This document shows positions 44,262-56,300 of a DNA stretch of 64,000 bases, one piece after another (positions within the stretch are counted from its first letter, which is position 1; each line of letters opens with the position of its first letter). The translations under genes and the position numbers were made by a program. Source of the DNA: Motacilla alba alba (Eukaryota; Chordata; Aves; Passeriformes; Motacillidae). The notes beneath the pieces were generated by a model, which saw nothing but the letters and a program-made list of their open reading frames with translations, had not been told where the DNA came from and searched no databases. Location: contig NC_052018.1 in assembly GCF_015832195.1 (NCBI RefSeq), forward strand, positions 69,253,666 through 69,317,665, read 5' to 3'.

Positions 44262-45072
44262 CACACCGAGTCACAGAATTGTTAGGTCCTTTCCAGCCCT
44301 CTGGTGACCCAGTCCAACCCCCCTGTGACGGCAGGGTCACTTCCAGCAGGTGACACAAAAACGCGTCCAGATGGGTTTTGAAGGTCTCCAGACAGGGAGA
44401 CTCCACGAGCTCCCTGGGCAGCCTGTTCTCAGTGCTCTGCCACTCTCTATGTAAAGAAGTTCTCCTTTATATTCCTGGGTTTTAGTTGATGGCCATTGCT
44501 CCTCACCCTGTCACAGGGCACCACTGAAAAGCGTTTGGCACTATCCTCTTGAACTCACCTTTGAGATACTTCTGTCCCATTAATGAGATCCCCTCTCAGC
44601 CTTCTCCAGATGAAGCAGGCCCAGCTCTCACAGTCTCTCCTCCTAAGAGATACTCCAGCCCCCAAATCGTCTTTGTGGCTTCCACTGCACCCTCTCCAGG
44701 AGCTCCTTGTCTTTCTTGTACTGAGGAGCCCAGAACTGGACACAGCACTCCAGATGGGCCTCTGTAGGATGGAGTAGAGGGGCAGGATCATGTCCCTCAT
44801 CCTGCTGGCCACACTCTTCCCAAGGCACCCCAGGATACCACTGGCCCTCTTGGCTGCAAGGGCACTGCTGGCTCGTGGTCAGCTTTCACCCACCAGCACC
44901 CCCAGGTCCTTCTCTGCCAAGCTGCTCTCTAGTAGATCAGCCCTCAGCCTGTGCTGGTACTTGGGATTATTCTTCCAGGTGCAGGACCCTGCACTGGCCC
45001 TTGTTGAACCTCATTAGGTTTCTCTGTGCTCAACTCTCCAGGCTCTCCAGTGGCCCACAATGACTGTGGTCA
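44262..45072 (-). mobile_element. CR1 LINE fragment beside the LGALS8 promoter
   Basis: About 800 bp of reverse-complement CR1. Hallmarks in order are GTCACAGAATTGTTAGG, GGAGACTCCACGAGCTCCCT, TACTGAGGAGCCCAGAACTG, GGGGCAGGATCATGTCCCTC and GTTGAACCTCATTAGG. It ends about 125 bp upstream of the CpG island, relative to LGALS8 transcription. The insert lacks most of the CR1 coding region. Confidence 0.92.
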
Positions 45073-48000
45073 CTTCTGTGACCAGACCCAAACACAGTTT
45101 CAAAGCTCACATGGGGTCATTCACTGCCACAGAACCTTTGTGTTTCTGAAAACCTGGAAATCTTATACCCAACCCAATCTTTAAAACCACCGCCCCAAGG
45201 CTGTGCTTTCATCTTCCTGTTCCCTTGCAGGCCCCACTAAGAGTGATTTTGGCAGTATTGGTAAGGTGAGCAGGAAGGCCAATGAAGTCCCTTGCAGTTT
45301 TACAGTTCATGATGTGTAACAACAGTATGCTTAGAGAAGCACTGCTTCAGGTTCCCCCTGTTAATACTCTGGATGGGGAAAAGATGAGCACAAAAATAAA
45401 GAGTGCAACGTAAAAGGCTCACAGGCTTAAATCACCATCTCCTATTCAATTAAAGGCATTCAGTATTTCTTTGCCTTGCAAAATGCAGTGTATGTGGCTA
45501 CAGAGATTTTAGAATGGCATTCAGCCACTTGTCACAAAGACCACTAGAGTATCTTAGCTAGATAATATGCAGTCTTCTATTCCACAATTAACCAACACAA
45601 AAGCCCCATCACAAATCATCTATCTACTTGCTAGAGTTCTGCTGATAGCTGTAGGACTGCTGCTTTAATGGGTACCTCAGCTTAGCTATGTAAGATTGGA
45701 AGGATTCACACACAAAAAGGTCTGATAAAATTTCTTTTGAGGAGAACTGCAGAAATGAAGTACACAGAGCAGATTACCTAGGGAAAGGTACCTTAGAATC
45801 ATGCATGGTTGTGACAGAGGACTGGCAACTATTATGTGTAGTCAGGTGCTAGCAAAAAGCCTGCTATTCAACTGTTCTACATAATTCCACAGCACTACTT
45901 AAAAAGTGACCAAATAAAAGGTCCTGAGCCTGAACTACCATTTTGTTTTACTTTGAAGCTATTTTTCCAGGCACTCTAGTTGAAAGAGTAAAATACTTTA
46001 ATAAAACCAGACTGACATAAGTACATGAAATGCACTCAATTGTCAGTATTGGACTGCAACCTCAAAGCACGTTTGAAAGTTCAGGTCAAACAGCAAAGAC
46101 AGAAAATATGCTGAAAGGTTGGAATAAAAAAAAATATTATGCTGAAAGGAATAGCAATAGGTGGAAGTGTTTCTAGAACCACAGAAAATAAAGTTTTACT
46201 ACTTTACTACTTCTTGCTCAGGGCTCTTCTACTTTTGGGAAGAAACAAACCAGAGGAAATACAGTGTTTTGAATCATGCACCAGTTCCTTACTGAAGCAG
46301 AACAGCTGTTCGATAATGCGATTTTAGGCTGAGTCACAGGCAGTTTATGAAATTTGCAGGGAAGCCCCTATTTCAGCTCCCAAACCATGCAGCATTGACA
46401 ATGATGCAGCATTGACAATGAGTCAGTTGGGTTACAGCTTCAGCAGCTTTGTGCTACAGTGCTGTTGCTTTGTTCATAGACTGTCTTCTGATCCTGCTGA
46501 TTTCTTGTGACTGCTATTTTTAGCACCATTTACTAATGGCAGTCCTGACAGCAAATAACAAAGTGTTCCCTTATTTCCACAGTCCAAGTCCTAATTCAGG
46601 CTTTTTCTTCTAAATTTGATGTGCACTCAGCCATTGCTGAGACTATGTGTAATCCTGTCAGCAAAGACTTCTCGTGTTCTGGCAGAATTTTGCTTGCTGG
46701 AAAAACAGAAATGCTTTGTCAAAACAGATGCATCCAATTTCAGCTGAAGTAAATATAGCAGCTATTCTGCTATTCTATAGCAGCCATAAGGCCTTTCATT
46801 GAGGACCATGTTACACCTAAAAAATTTTACCTGCCTCTCCTGTCCTTGATTCCAAGCCTGTAACCTGTGTCTCTCAGGACAGCAAGCCATGGTCCAAAGT
46901 CAAGGTGAAAACATACATAGTCACACTTACTTGGCCTGGTATTTTATGCACAGTTCTGATTATAAAATTTCCATCAATAATGGAATTCCCTAGACTTGAC
47001 ACAAATAAACACTAGTCTCCGTTAAGAAACTTGCCCTTGGAAGTTACTCTTGGCTAATTTTTTATATGGTTGTTGTACCAGAAAAACAAATTTTTCACTA
47101 GTTTATACAGTACTACAGGCCACAGGGGTAAAGCCTCTAGCACATTGGACGGTTCAGCAGACATTTTGTGCTTAAGGACTTCATATGTTCTTAAAAGACT
47201 GACATTGTGTCTTCTGTAGTTTTAGTGGAGCTGTTTGTGCATTACAGCATTTTCTGATTATTTTCCTCGCTTCTTTGAAAAGCTTTAGACTCAAGGAGGA
47301 CATGAGTCACCACCTCTTGGTACACCAACATTAAAATTTCAGTTGACAGCCCAGCTGGCTCAGCTTTTACTTAGCTACAAGTTAATCAGTGACCTTCCAT
47401 AACTCTTCCTTGGTATGTCACTATTTAGCTTCAGTGATCATTCAGATCTTCCAGCTTTCAGTTTTAAGTTGCAAATCACAGGAAAAAAAATTAGTTTTTA
47501 AAATGGGCTTACAGATTCAAAAGCTTAAAATGCTACAGCTGCTTCAGGAACAAGTACTCTATTTTTTTTTTTTTTTGTTGCAATGCCTGCTCTTTAAAGC
47601 AAAACACTGAAGAGAAACATAAGAGCAAACAAGTACAGGATAGATATGTGGGCCAAATGACAAAGAAGATACCAAGAAGTCACTAGACCTTTTGAAAACC
47701 AATTATAGGCCATATAACCCTTAAAACATACTCACCCCTTCTTTCTTAAATCAGTGACACAACACTCTAGGTTTCCTGAAGTAGTCAGGATCACTCCTTC
47801 ATTTGCGTTGCAATAGCTAGGGGAGCAAACCTGTGCCTGTGCTTGCCCTGTCTGCACACCTGCCACACCCTCACCCCCAGGCGGTTGTGCCACGATCTGC
47901 ACATAGTGATTCAATCCCTACCTAGGGAGATAAAAACCAGGAAATATCACACATCTGTGCCAAGGGAAAGACTGTGTGATGTTCTCCAAACTGGGGACTG

Positions 48001-50600
48001 TGACCAAATCCAAGATCCCTAGAATTCTACCTTCACACCTTCATCATCCTCCTTGCAGTTGCTCCTGGATATCCCTGGTGGGTCTATGCAGTTACAGATG
48101 AGCTCACCTGCCCTCAGCTGTGCTGCATTTTCAAGGGAGACGTGCGCGGGCTGTAGTATCACCTCTCACCACGAGATGGTAGGTGTTTCCTGATGGTTAG
48201 AGAGGATCAGGCTTTTAATAGACCTTTGAGATAGTGAACTTCTCTGCTTCAGAGAAAGCAGAGGAAAAGGTAAACAAGGACCAAAAAAACCCCTCACTGT
48301 TTGCAGGATTGTGAATGAAGTAGGGGAAGCTCACATATATTGGGTGCAAAGACAAAAATAAATTCTCAGTTTAGACTCAAGATATTTTTACTACTGTAAG
48401 AATTTGAATGCCCCTTTCTTATCCTAGCTCTTTCCATTAAAGAACTTTTTAGTTATGTAATTATTTTTATGTCATCAACAATATGAAACTTCAGGGTTTT
48501 GTTTTTTTTAGACAAAAAAACATTCCCAAATTAAATATTGGGTAATTTTGAAACAAACTCATAATAAAAAAAAGAATAAGCAATTTCACATGAATGTGTA
48601 AAGTTGTGTATCCATTCCTTGCTGTACATAGATACACAGAACGCATTTATTATCCAAGTTACTTGCACTGATCTTTCTCAATTTAACAATCTTGGGTAAC
48701 TCTCATTACCACAATAACAATTATACATTTCCTCAAATTACCTGCCTTTGAAATTAAGAATCACTGTTTTTCAAAGGCAAAATACAGAGACCAAGCTAGT
48801 AAGTATGCCCAGCTGTTAATTGCCCCTCTGCCCCTAACAGTGGGTACAGCAACCCTTTCCCAAGGCTGTCTACTTCTCTTTGCCATCAGTTTCTTGTAAG
48901 ATGCAGTCAGTTCCAGTCCTTGGCCAAAATACAGGCAAATACTACTAACTGCACCTCTCAAAGTAAGTTCTTTTAGTGCGGCTGATATTCAGCCTGTCTG
49001 ACCAGTAGATCCATACCTATCCACTTAAGGCCAACTAACTATAGCCATGGAATCAAGACTAACTGAACTCAGGGACTAGGAAAAGCACTTTTGTGTCAAA
49101 ACAGGCAACAAGCTCACATCCTCATTTAATGGTGCTCTGCCCTTCTGTCCAAAACTGAGGCAAAATTTAAAATATATATTGAAAGTAGTTATGAATAACT
49201 ATTTGCTTTGCCTTCATGGACAGAAGAACATGATCTGCTGCAAAAATTACACAAGTAGGCTGCTCTTCAAGTTATTATAAATGCCATGCACTTTGTTTGA
49301 CCTTTTTTAAACAATTCTTCTGTCTGACAAATAATTTCCAGGTATGTCTGGCTTCAAGTCAAGAGTGCTACCCTAGCTTAAAGAACCATAAGGCAGAATT
49401 TACATTTCTTTCCTCTTGCTAACAGCTTGACTTGGAACTGTGGGAGGCCATTTGAGGCAGTGAAAAATATGTAGTCTGTTACACAAAGCACTGCCCAGGC
49501 CAAGCTGCAGCTCTCCATTTTACAGTACTGGTTCAGGAATAACCTTTGGTTTACGGTTTCTGTACAAGTTATTTTGAAACAAGCATCTGGGACCATGCTG
49601 ACTGTGCCTATTCTTTGTGGTTCCAAAGGACAGTCCCAAACCCATCCTGCATTCCTCTCCACAGATGCAAGGGAAGTGCATGCAGAGAGTAAGGCAACTG
49701 GACACTGTCACCATTTTGCTGGGGATACCCATAGTTGTCCCCACAGGAAAACTAGGTTCTCCTGGAGCACAGCACCACAACTTTGTCATCGAAGAACAGT
49801 TATTAAGCTCATTTTATCTTAGATAAGGCTGCAGGAATGAAATGATACAATGGTTTGACCAGCTTCATAGAAGCCAAAATGGGTGGCAAAGGCCACTGAT
49901 TGTCCTGCAGGCACAGAGACAGCAGGCAAAAACCTGGAAATCCCTGAAGGGAGAGCAGATCTTAAACAGGAATAGGAGAAGGACATAACGGAACAAAACT
50001 GATAGCCTAGTAGAGCCTTTTTAGTGTCCAGTATCAGATTGGTTATTAATTCAGGAAAAGTTCACCTCATACAGGTTTCTTACCTCTCTTACTCAGTAAC
50101 TCAGCTACAAGTTTCCAGATGAATATTTTTGTTCATCTTATTAAAATTAACTCATTTTTATATGGAAAAGATTAAAAAAATGCATCTTCCTTTCTTCAAC
50201 AGCAGTATGTGTTGCAAACATAAGTGCTTTAAGGCATCATGAATTTCATATAGAAGGTATTTTTTACACAGAACAGCTAATTGATAGTTCAGTAATCCCA
50301 AGGTGACTGGTGAGAAGGAAAACAGCTGTTTTCCTAGCTGTAATAAAAACAAATACAATAAAGTCAAACATTGACAACTGTATTTCTTCTACAAGTAGTA
50401 CACATTAAAACAGAAAACATAAGAATAAATTGAACACTCAGAACCAATATCTTGTAAACAGATATAAAACTAAAAAAAGAGTGCGTACATCTCCATTTAT
50501 GCCATACAAGGAGGAAAAAAAGTATTTCAAGTATAGTTATGACTAATCCAGTGTGTGGTGAAGTTTAAGGCTAACATTTTCAACCTTCAGAGCTGAATTT
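45073..50600. other. Gene-free stretch between LGALS8 and EDARADD
   Basis: No exon set with continuous phase or recognisable product was found on either strand. Contents seen are a 17-bp tandem duplication (46387-46420), a T run near 47560-47577 and one weak CTCF-like match (48169-48181). The rest is unremarkable AT-rich sequence. Confidence 0.6.
46387..46420. repeat. 17-bp tandem duplication
   Basis: ATGCAGCATTGACAATG occurs twice, perfectly, head to tail. Confidence 0.95.
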
Positions 50601-50634
50601 ATACAGAATCCACCTATGAACTCTCAGAAGCAGC

Positions 50635-50640
50635 TTTATT
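50635..50640 (-). terminator. EDARADD: Candidate EDARADD poly(A) signal
   Basis: AATAAA on the - strand, about 2.3 kb past the EDARADD stop. It is the clearest hexamer in a region where a long 3'UTR is expected. Confidence 0.4.
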
Positions 50641-52927
50641 TCCATGCGACACGAACTCTTGCATCTGACATTGACTTTTGAAGAGCTTCAAGGGATCAAA
50701 CTCATCTTCACAAAACAACAGAGTTTCCTCAAAATTTTACAGATTTTACCCAGAAATCAGGAAAAGGGGCAGATTTCAGCTGAACACCTTGATTCAGGAC
50801 TGGTACTGCATCATTTCATATTCCCATTCTGATTCTTAGGTGAGGATTCCAGCTCCTAGCTGGTCTGGATGTACCAAAGCACAGCATATTGTAATACCAC
50901 ACAGATATACCTGTGGTATGTTATGGGAGGGAAAATCTGTGTGCATACATGCAAGCACTCATCACTCAGAAGAACAACTTAACACACAGAGATATGATCC
51001 TAAATCCTGCATGCAGTTAGACCAAGGTACGGGAATTATGTTGGACAAGCTGCATTATGAGCTATTCCACATTGGCAGTGGATGCCTCTGCAGGACCTGA
51101 AAGCAGCAGGCAGCTCAGCAATAGCAATAGTCCCCAAAGCTGAATCTAGAGCATCTAACTCAAGACAGAAGATTATTTGCAAAGGTTATGAGCTGACAGA
51201 CATCTGTTGGGAAACACCCACTCTTGAAAGAGAACCATTAGCTTAAACTCCGGCCCCAACAAGGCAGAGCAGTAAAACTTTCTCCTTAAGATACAACTAG
51301 AAAACTAGAGTTCTAAAGAGTAGCAGCTTTTTTTTTTTTTTTTTTTTTTTTGAGGAATGGTTAAAAAAATTCATCACAAATTCCAGTCTTTTCTAAAAAA
51401 ATTAAAAATTCAAACCTCAAATGTAGGTCAATTTCTTTACCCTGAAACAAGACTTTCAGCTTCTTGAAGTCTCTAAAATAAAGCTATTTTTTTTGTCAGT
51501 CCAGAACAAGAGCCTGACTTGAAAATGTTAGTCTTTACTTCTAGGTCCTGTGTAACCATCTCACTCAGTATTTATAGTAAAGTATTACTAGAGGTCCCTT
51601 TCCAAACTCTTACAGTAAGAAACTCAACATACAGCATTACACTTCCCTCAGCTTCACTACTAATTCTTACTATTTCTACTCGAGAAAAGTAAACAGTGTA
51701 TCAACCTGCACCCTGTTCTAGTTTTGCCCCATATCTTGACCAGTGCTTGGGTATATACACCTATGTACACACTACATTGTCTGAGATGTCAGGAGAATGG
51801 TAGGAAAAAGGCCAATTCTAAAACATTTTAAATGTAAACAGTGTAATTCAGACAATCAGAATCCTTTAAAAAATAAGTCTAAACCACTGTAAGTGCTTTA
51901 ATAACCATCCACATGGGCTGTAGGTGAATTCAGCTGTTCATTTTCCATTAGAGTGGCTTTAATCAATATATAGTGCTAGTTTCACACAAGATGGCAACTG
52001 CCTTGGTGTGGGACAGAAAGTAGGCCAACCCACAGAACTGTAAAGAAAACCACAGCCTGTGAAAAGGGAAGTTACAGTCAATACTAACAATACCCTGTAG
52101 CGCCATCATCTCACACTGCAAAGTGAGAGGGATTTGATACCTGCACTCAGACTACACCATCTTTAAACCTTTGGAAAGTAATTTTAAGCGTAGAGCCTTT
52201 TAATTGGTTTTTTTGGCCCCTAAAGGTTATGGGTTGAAAAGTCTCTCTGAATTGCATTTCTCTTAGAGTAAATATATAGCCTATGATGTAGTAGCATGTG
52301 AGTAATTATTTTGTTTAACATCTGTTATTGTTTAATGTCTACTCTTGTTCATAAGAGACTTAATTTTCTCAAACGTGATGTTGAATATTCAGTTAATTGT
52401 AATATTCAGATCCAAATTGCTGCCTGGAACACTGAGTTGTTCCTGTGCCAAAAACAGTGCCACAAAGCTTAAAAACAACTAAGAAGGAAGAAAAAAGATT
52501 CCACCTCATATTCTACTAGGTAGAACATACAAAACTGTGGAAGAGCTACCAGTAAGGCCAAGAGACTTGCCTTCTAACTGTGGCTTTCCCAAAAACAACA
52601 GCACTCGACTGATACGGTTCACAACTGCTGCAGTAAAACAAGCGGTCCGGCCTTTTCATTCCTTTTCTATTTAGGAAGGTTGTGAACAGCAGCAAAGAAA
52701 CTGAAGGTATTTGCAAAGTCAAGAACTCAACCTGGATGATTCCATCCGCTTTTGGAAGGTTATCTTTGGAACCCTGAGGGCATAAAGCTTACATTGCGTA
52801 TACAGTAGATAAAGCTTACACAGTATACAAACCCTCAGTACAGGCTTTCTCTCTCTTGCAAGGGAAACTTCCAATGTATCAGTGGTAGCTAGCATTTAAC
52901 ACGTACAGACTAACAACTTTCTTTGAC
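50641..52927 (-). other. EDARADD: EDARADD 3'UTR (predicted)
   Basis: There are no coding exons. The region is assigned by continuity between the stop codon and the first canonical poly(A) hexamer. It contains a 24-base T run on the + strand at 51328-51351. Confidence 0.4.
51328..51351. repeat. Poly(T) run
   Basis: Twenty-four consecutive T on the + strand, so poly(A) in the EDARADD sense. Confidence 0.95.
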
Positions 52928-53304
52928 CTAGAAGTCATTCTGGTAAGTTCTGTTCCCTCTCTTGGGCCATTCCTCCTCCACCCATTTCAGCAGCACTTTC
53001 ACAACATCAATTCTCTTATAAAATTTACAGAGATCAATCAGCTGCTCCACAGTCCGGTCACTATTCCGTAGCAAGAATTCCAAGGTGGGACTTTGGGGCT
53101 TTTGTTCAAGGAAACACAATTCATCATAAGTCATCCCCCACTTGCTTGCTAAATTTCTCCAGTTTTTCACTGTTGGATGGCAGGGATCCAGCTTTAGCCT
53201 CACTGTGTACAACAAGTCCTCATCATTGAGCATGTCACTGATGGTTGGTGCACGGAATAAGCACAAGGAGCAGGTGACATTTTCCTTGCAGGTTTTCTTG
53301 AGAT
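52928..53304 (-). CDS. EDARADD: EDARADD last exon, death domain
   Basis: It starts after TTCACTGCAG and reads [20 protein letters not shown], then the death domain with [29 protein letters not shown] and [11 protein letters not shown]. It ends [17 protein letters not shown] and TAG (complement of 52928-52930). The death-domain core matches human nearly residue for residue. Confidence 0.97.
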
Positions 53305-56300
53305 CTGCAGTGAAAACCATTACATGGGAAGAAATTAGGATCTATTGCTGTGGTATCACCAGGAACAAAAAGTTACAAGCATAAAGGGTTGAGGAGTATT
53401 ATATTTCTTTGAATTGCTTCTGAAAAAGTCAGAATAGCGATATGCAATGCCTCTTCTCATGAAGAGCTCATTAAATTAACTTTCTAAAACTTCTCTCTTC
53501 ACTACACTCTGAAGTGGGTTTAATCAAAAAGACAGTAGTTTTTAAAGACAGTAAATTACTTTGAAAAGTAATTTATACTTTTACAGAAAAGACACAGGAT
53601 TCAATGCAGTGTGTGAGCTAGGACAGTCCCCTTTTTTGTTTTGGAACAATGTCTCTTCCTTGAATCTACCATAATACCCACTTACATCACCAACAGGATT
53701 ATGTGCACATTCTGTGCATCTTGTGTACTTGTGTTGTAGAATGAAGGAAAAGGTTTTGCATTTCTGAGCTGCTACCTTAATAACAACATGAAATATGTGC
53801 ACCAGGAGAATCTCTGCCGACAGATCCAAATACAACTAACACCTAGTACTTTAACACAATGAAAAAAGTAGATATGTTCCTTTGCTTTGTAAGGGTTCTT
53901 GCAATAAAAACTGTCCCTGTTTTACCAACAAAGCCTATTTTAAATGTACATCATGATAAGGAATAAAGTGCATACTCCTCCACGTGCAAGAAAAACAAAA
54001 ATACCAAGTAGGTGGAAAGAGGTGGTGATATGTTCTAAAATCTGCATCAAATACTGAAAATTGCCATTTAGATATCTCCTACACACCATAGTCGGCATCT
54101 CCCACAAAACTGGAAACAACGTGGTGCTATCAGACTATATTATATATTAATACCCCTTAAACCACATAGAAACCAGTTTGAGTTATACCTCTAGTCAAAC
54201 TCTAATACAAAGATCTTTAACACTGCAACAGTTCAGGACATGGTCTAAGCATTTTGGCTTCAGATATGACCTTAACTCTCCCTGCTCCTTTTTGAAAGCA
54301 GGGAGAATCTGGTATCTCCAAACAGTATATTATGGACACAGCCTAGAAGCTTTTCATAAAGGTTCTGTGCGCCAGCCTCATTGCACAACTTGAAATAGGG
54401 AAGTAGCTAGTCCTACTTCAGACGAAACTCTGAAAAAGGGGCTAATAGTAATCAAAAGGTTTAATAAAAACAACAGAAAACAGTGACACACAATTTACAA
54501 GTGCTGTATCAGAGGCCTGAACTGTATCTCTGGCAAAGGATAAATCTGGTAGGTAGTGCCACCTACTCATAAGGACAACAGCATCTGTTCAGGCTGTTTG
54601 TTTGTGGGATTTTGTGGCTCTTTTTTTTAACATCAATTATTTATTTTCACTAATCACTGTCAGATTGTGTGAAAATTCCAGAATATAATGTCTGGCTGCA
54701 TGTTCTATTTTATTTTTAAAGAAAGAACAGGCTATTGTTAATTTTGTAACATTGCTCATCAGACTGTTTTTTAGCAGGCCAAGGACAACTTCTGAAGTTT
54801 TCAACAAGTTAGGACGTGTAGCAACAACACCGCTGCAGACACATAACTTCATACAAATGCTTAGCTTCCCTGTTAAAGGGAAACATCTTCTGGTGACATC
54901 TTAGCTCACAGGTATTCCACAGGCCTTGCAGCTGTTCTCTACAGGAATATGTATGTTAACTCTTCTGTTCTTCTTGTGCAACTTAAACTTGCTGAAGTGA
55001 GACAAAACTTTCTTGCTTCATTCATGCCAACCTTTACTTATACAAACAAGGCAAAATGAATATAATATAATCCAATCAAATTTCTGGCTGAGCTTACAGG
55101 GCAGGAGAGCACCCTATCTGAATTTCATCTTATTTACTCTGGCAGGGTTGCCAGGCTAAGTTTTGTCCTCCAATAGAAACAGGGAAGAAGGGGTAAAGAA
55201 AACACCTCTGTAAAAGGGCACAGATATAAGTAAACAAAACTAAACCAACCTGCTCCTTGTGCTATACCATCTGGAAGACTATCAAAAGCATCATAAAGAA
55301 TCCTGCTTTTCTAAGGTGCTCCTGTGCTAGACACTGGCAAGCACTACCCAACTAATTGCTTGATCCTAATGCTACCTGATAGGACAAGCTGCTTTACTAA
55401 TAGGAAACTCTCAGTTTCTTACTGTTAGACTAAGAGAACCATATATCATACACACTCATCCCTCCCCAGCAGAACTCACACAAATGATGGGATAAGCATT
55501 CACAGCCTACTGCCAGCTTCTGCTCTCTCCTGACAGCTATTCAACATCACTTCCAAAGGCAGAGGTACTAAATGTATTTCGAAAGCCCAAGCTGCATATT
55601 TCGTATGGTCTGCATTATTGATCACCATTGTCTTAGAACAAAGAGGAAGCTGTAAATGACACTGGTAATGAAATGAGCTCCATAAGCACTAATTATCCAG
55701 GCAGTTCTTTGTTATGACAAATAGCTGTTTTTAAAAAGCACTTACAAATAAAACCTAGGAATAAAATATGGAGAACAATAAAGTTGACATATTACCTGAA
55801 AGCGATTCATCAGTATGGTTTTGTGTGTCTTTGTCTTCTGGCTACAAAGCAGAAAACAAATATAAAGTAAAAATAAAACAATGTAATTGAGCACCAGAAT
55901 AAGTATTTGACTAATTTACAACCGGCAGGAGATCACCTACAAGAATCCCAAGCTACTTGTGAAGTCAGACAGGGAATATACATATAGTTTTGAGGAATTG
56001 CTAAAAATCTGTAGTCTTTTCAGGAAGCATTTCCATGGTTTGGCTCAGAAAACTGCCCTGTTGTTTGTATGCACTGAACAACAGCATTTTTATTAATGAT
56101 GTGCTATAGCATTGCATCTTTTGACTAACTCTCTCTTGAACACCCAAAAGTTATTTAACAATTCACATGGTTTGATTTAAAAGATTTTAAAATGTTTTGC
56201 AATGTAAAAACCAAGAATTTTGTAACAAGCAGCAGTAAGGGATTGTTTTGTTGATCTAGGCAAAGTGGAGAATATTTTTTTACAAACTTCTTTGCGTACA

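Noticed and set aside
43689..44406. Overlapping alanine/arginine/proline-rich open frames on both strands
   Set aside because: They come from the CpG island, where stop codons are rare, and from the adjoining CR1; they are not proteins.
44555..45063. Several open frames of 60-85 codons on both strands
   Set aside because: They fall inside the CR1 fragment and reflect its 3' non-coding region, not genes.
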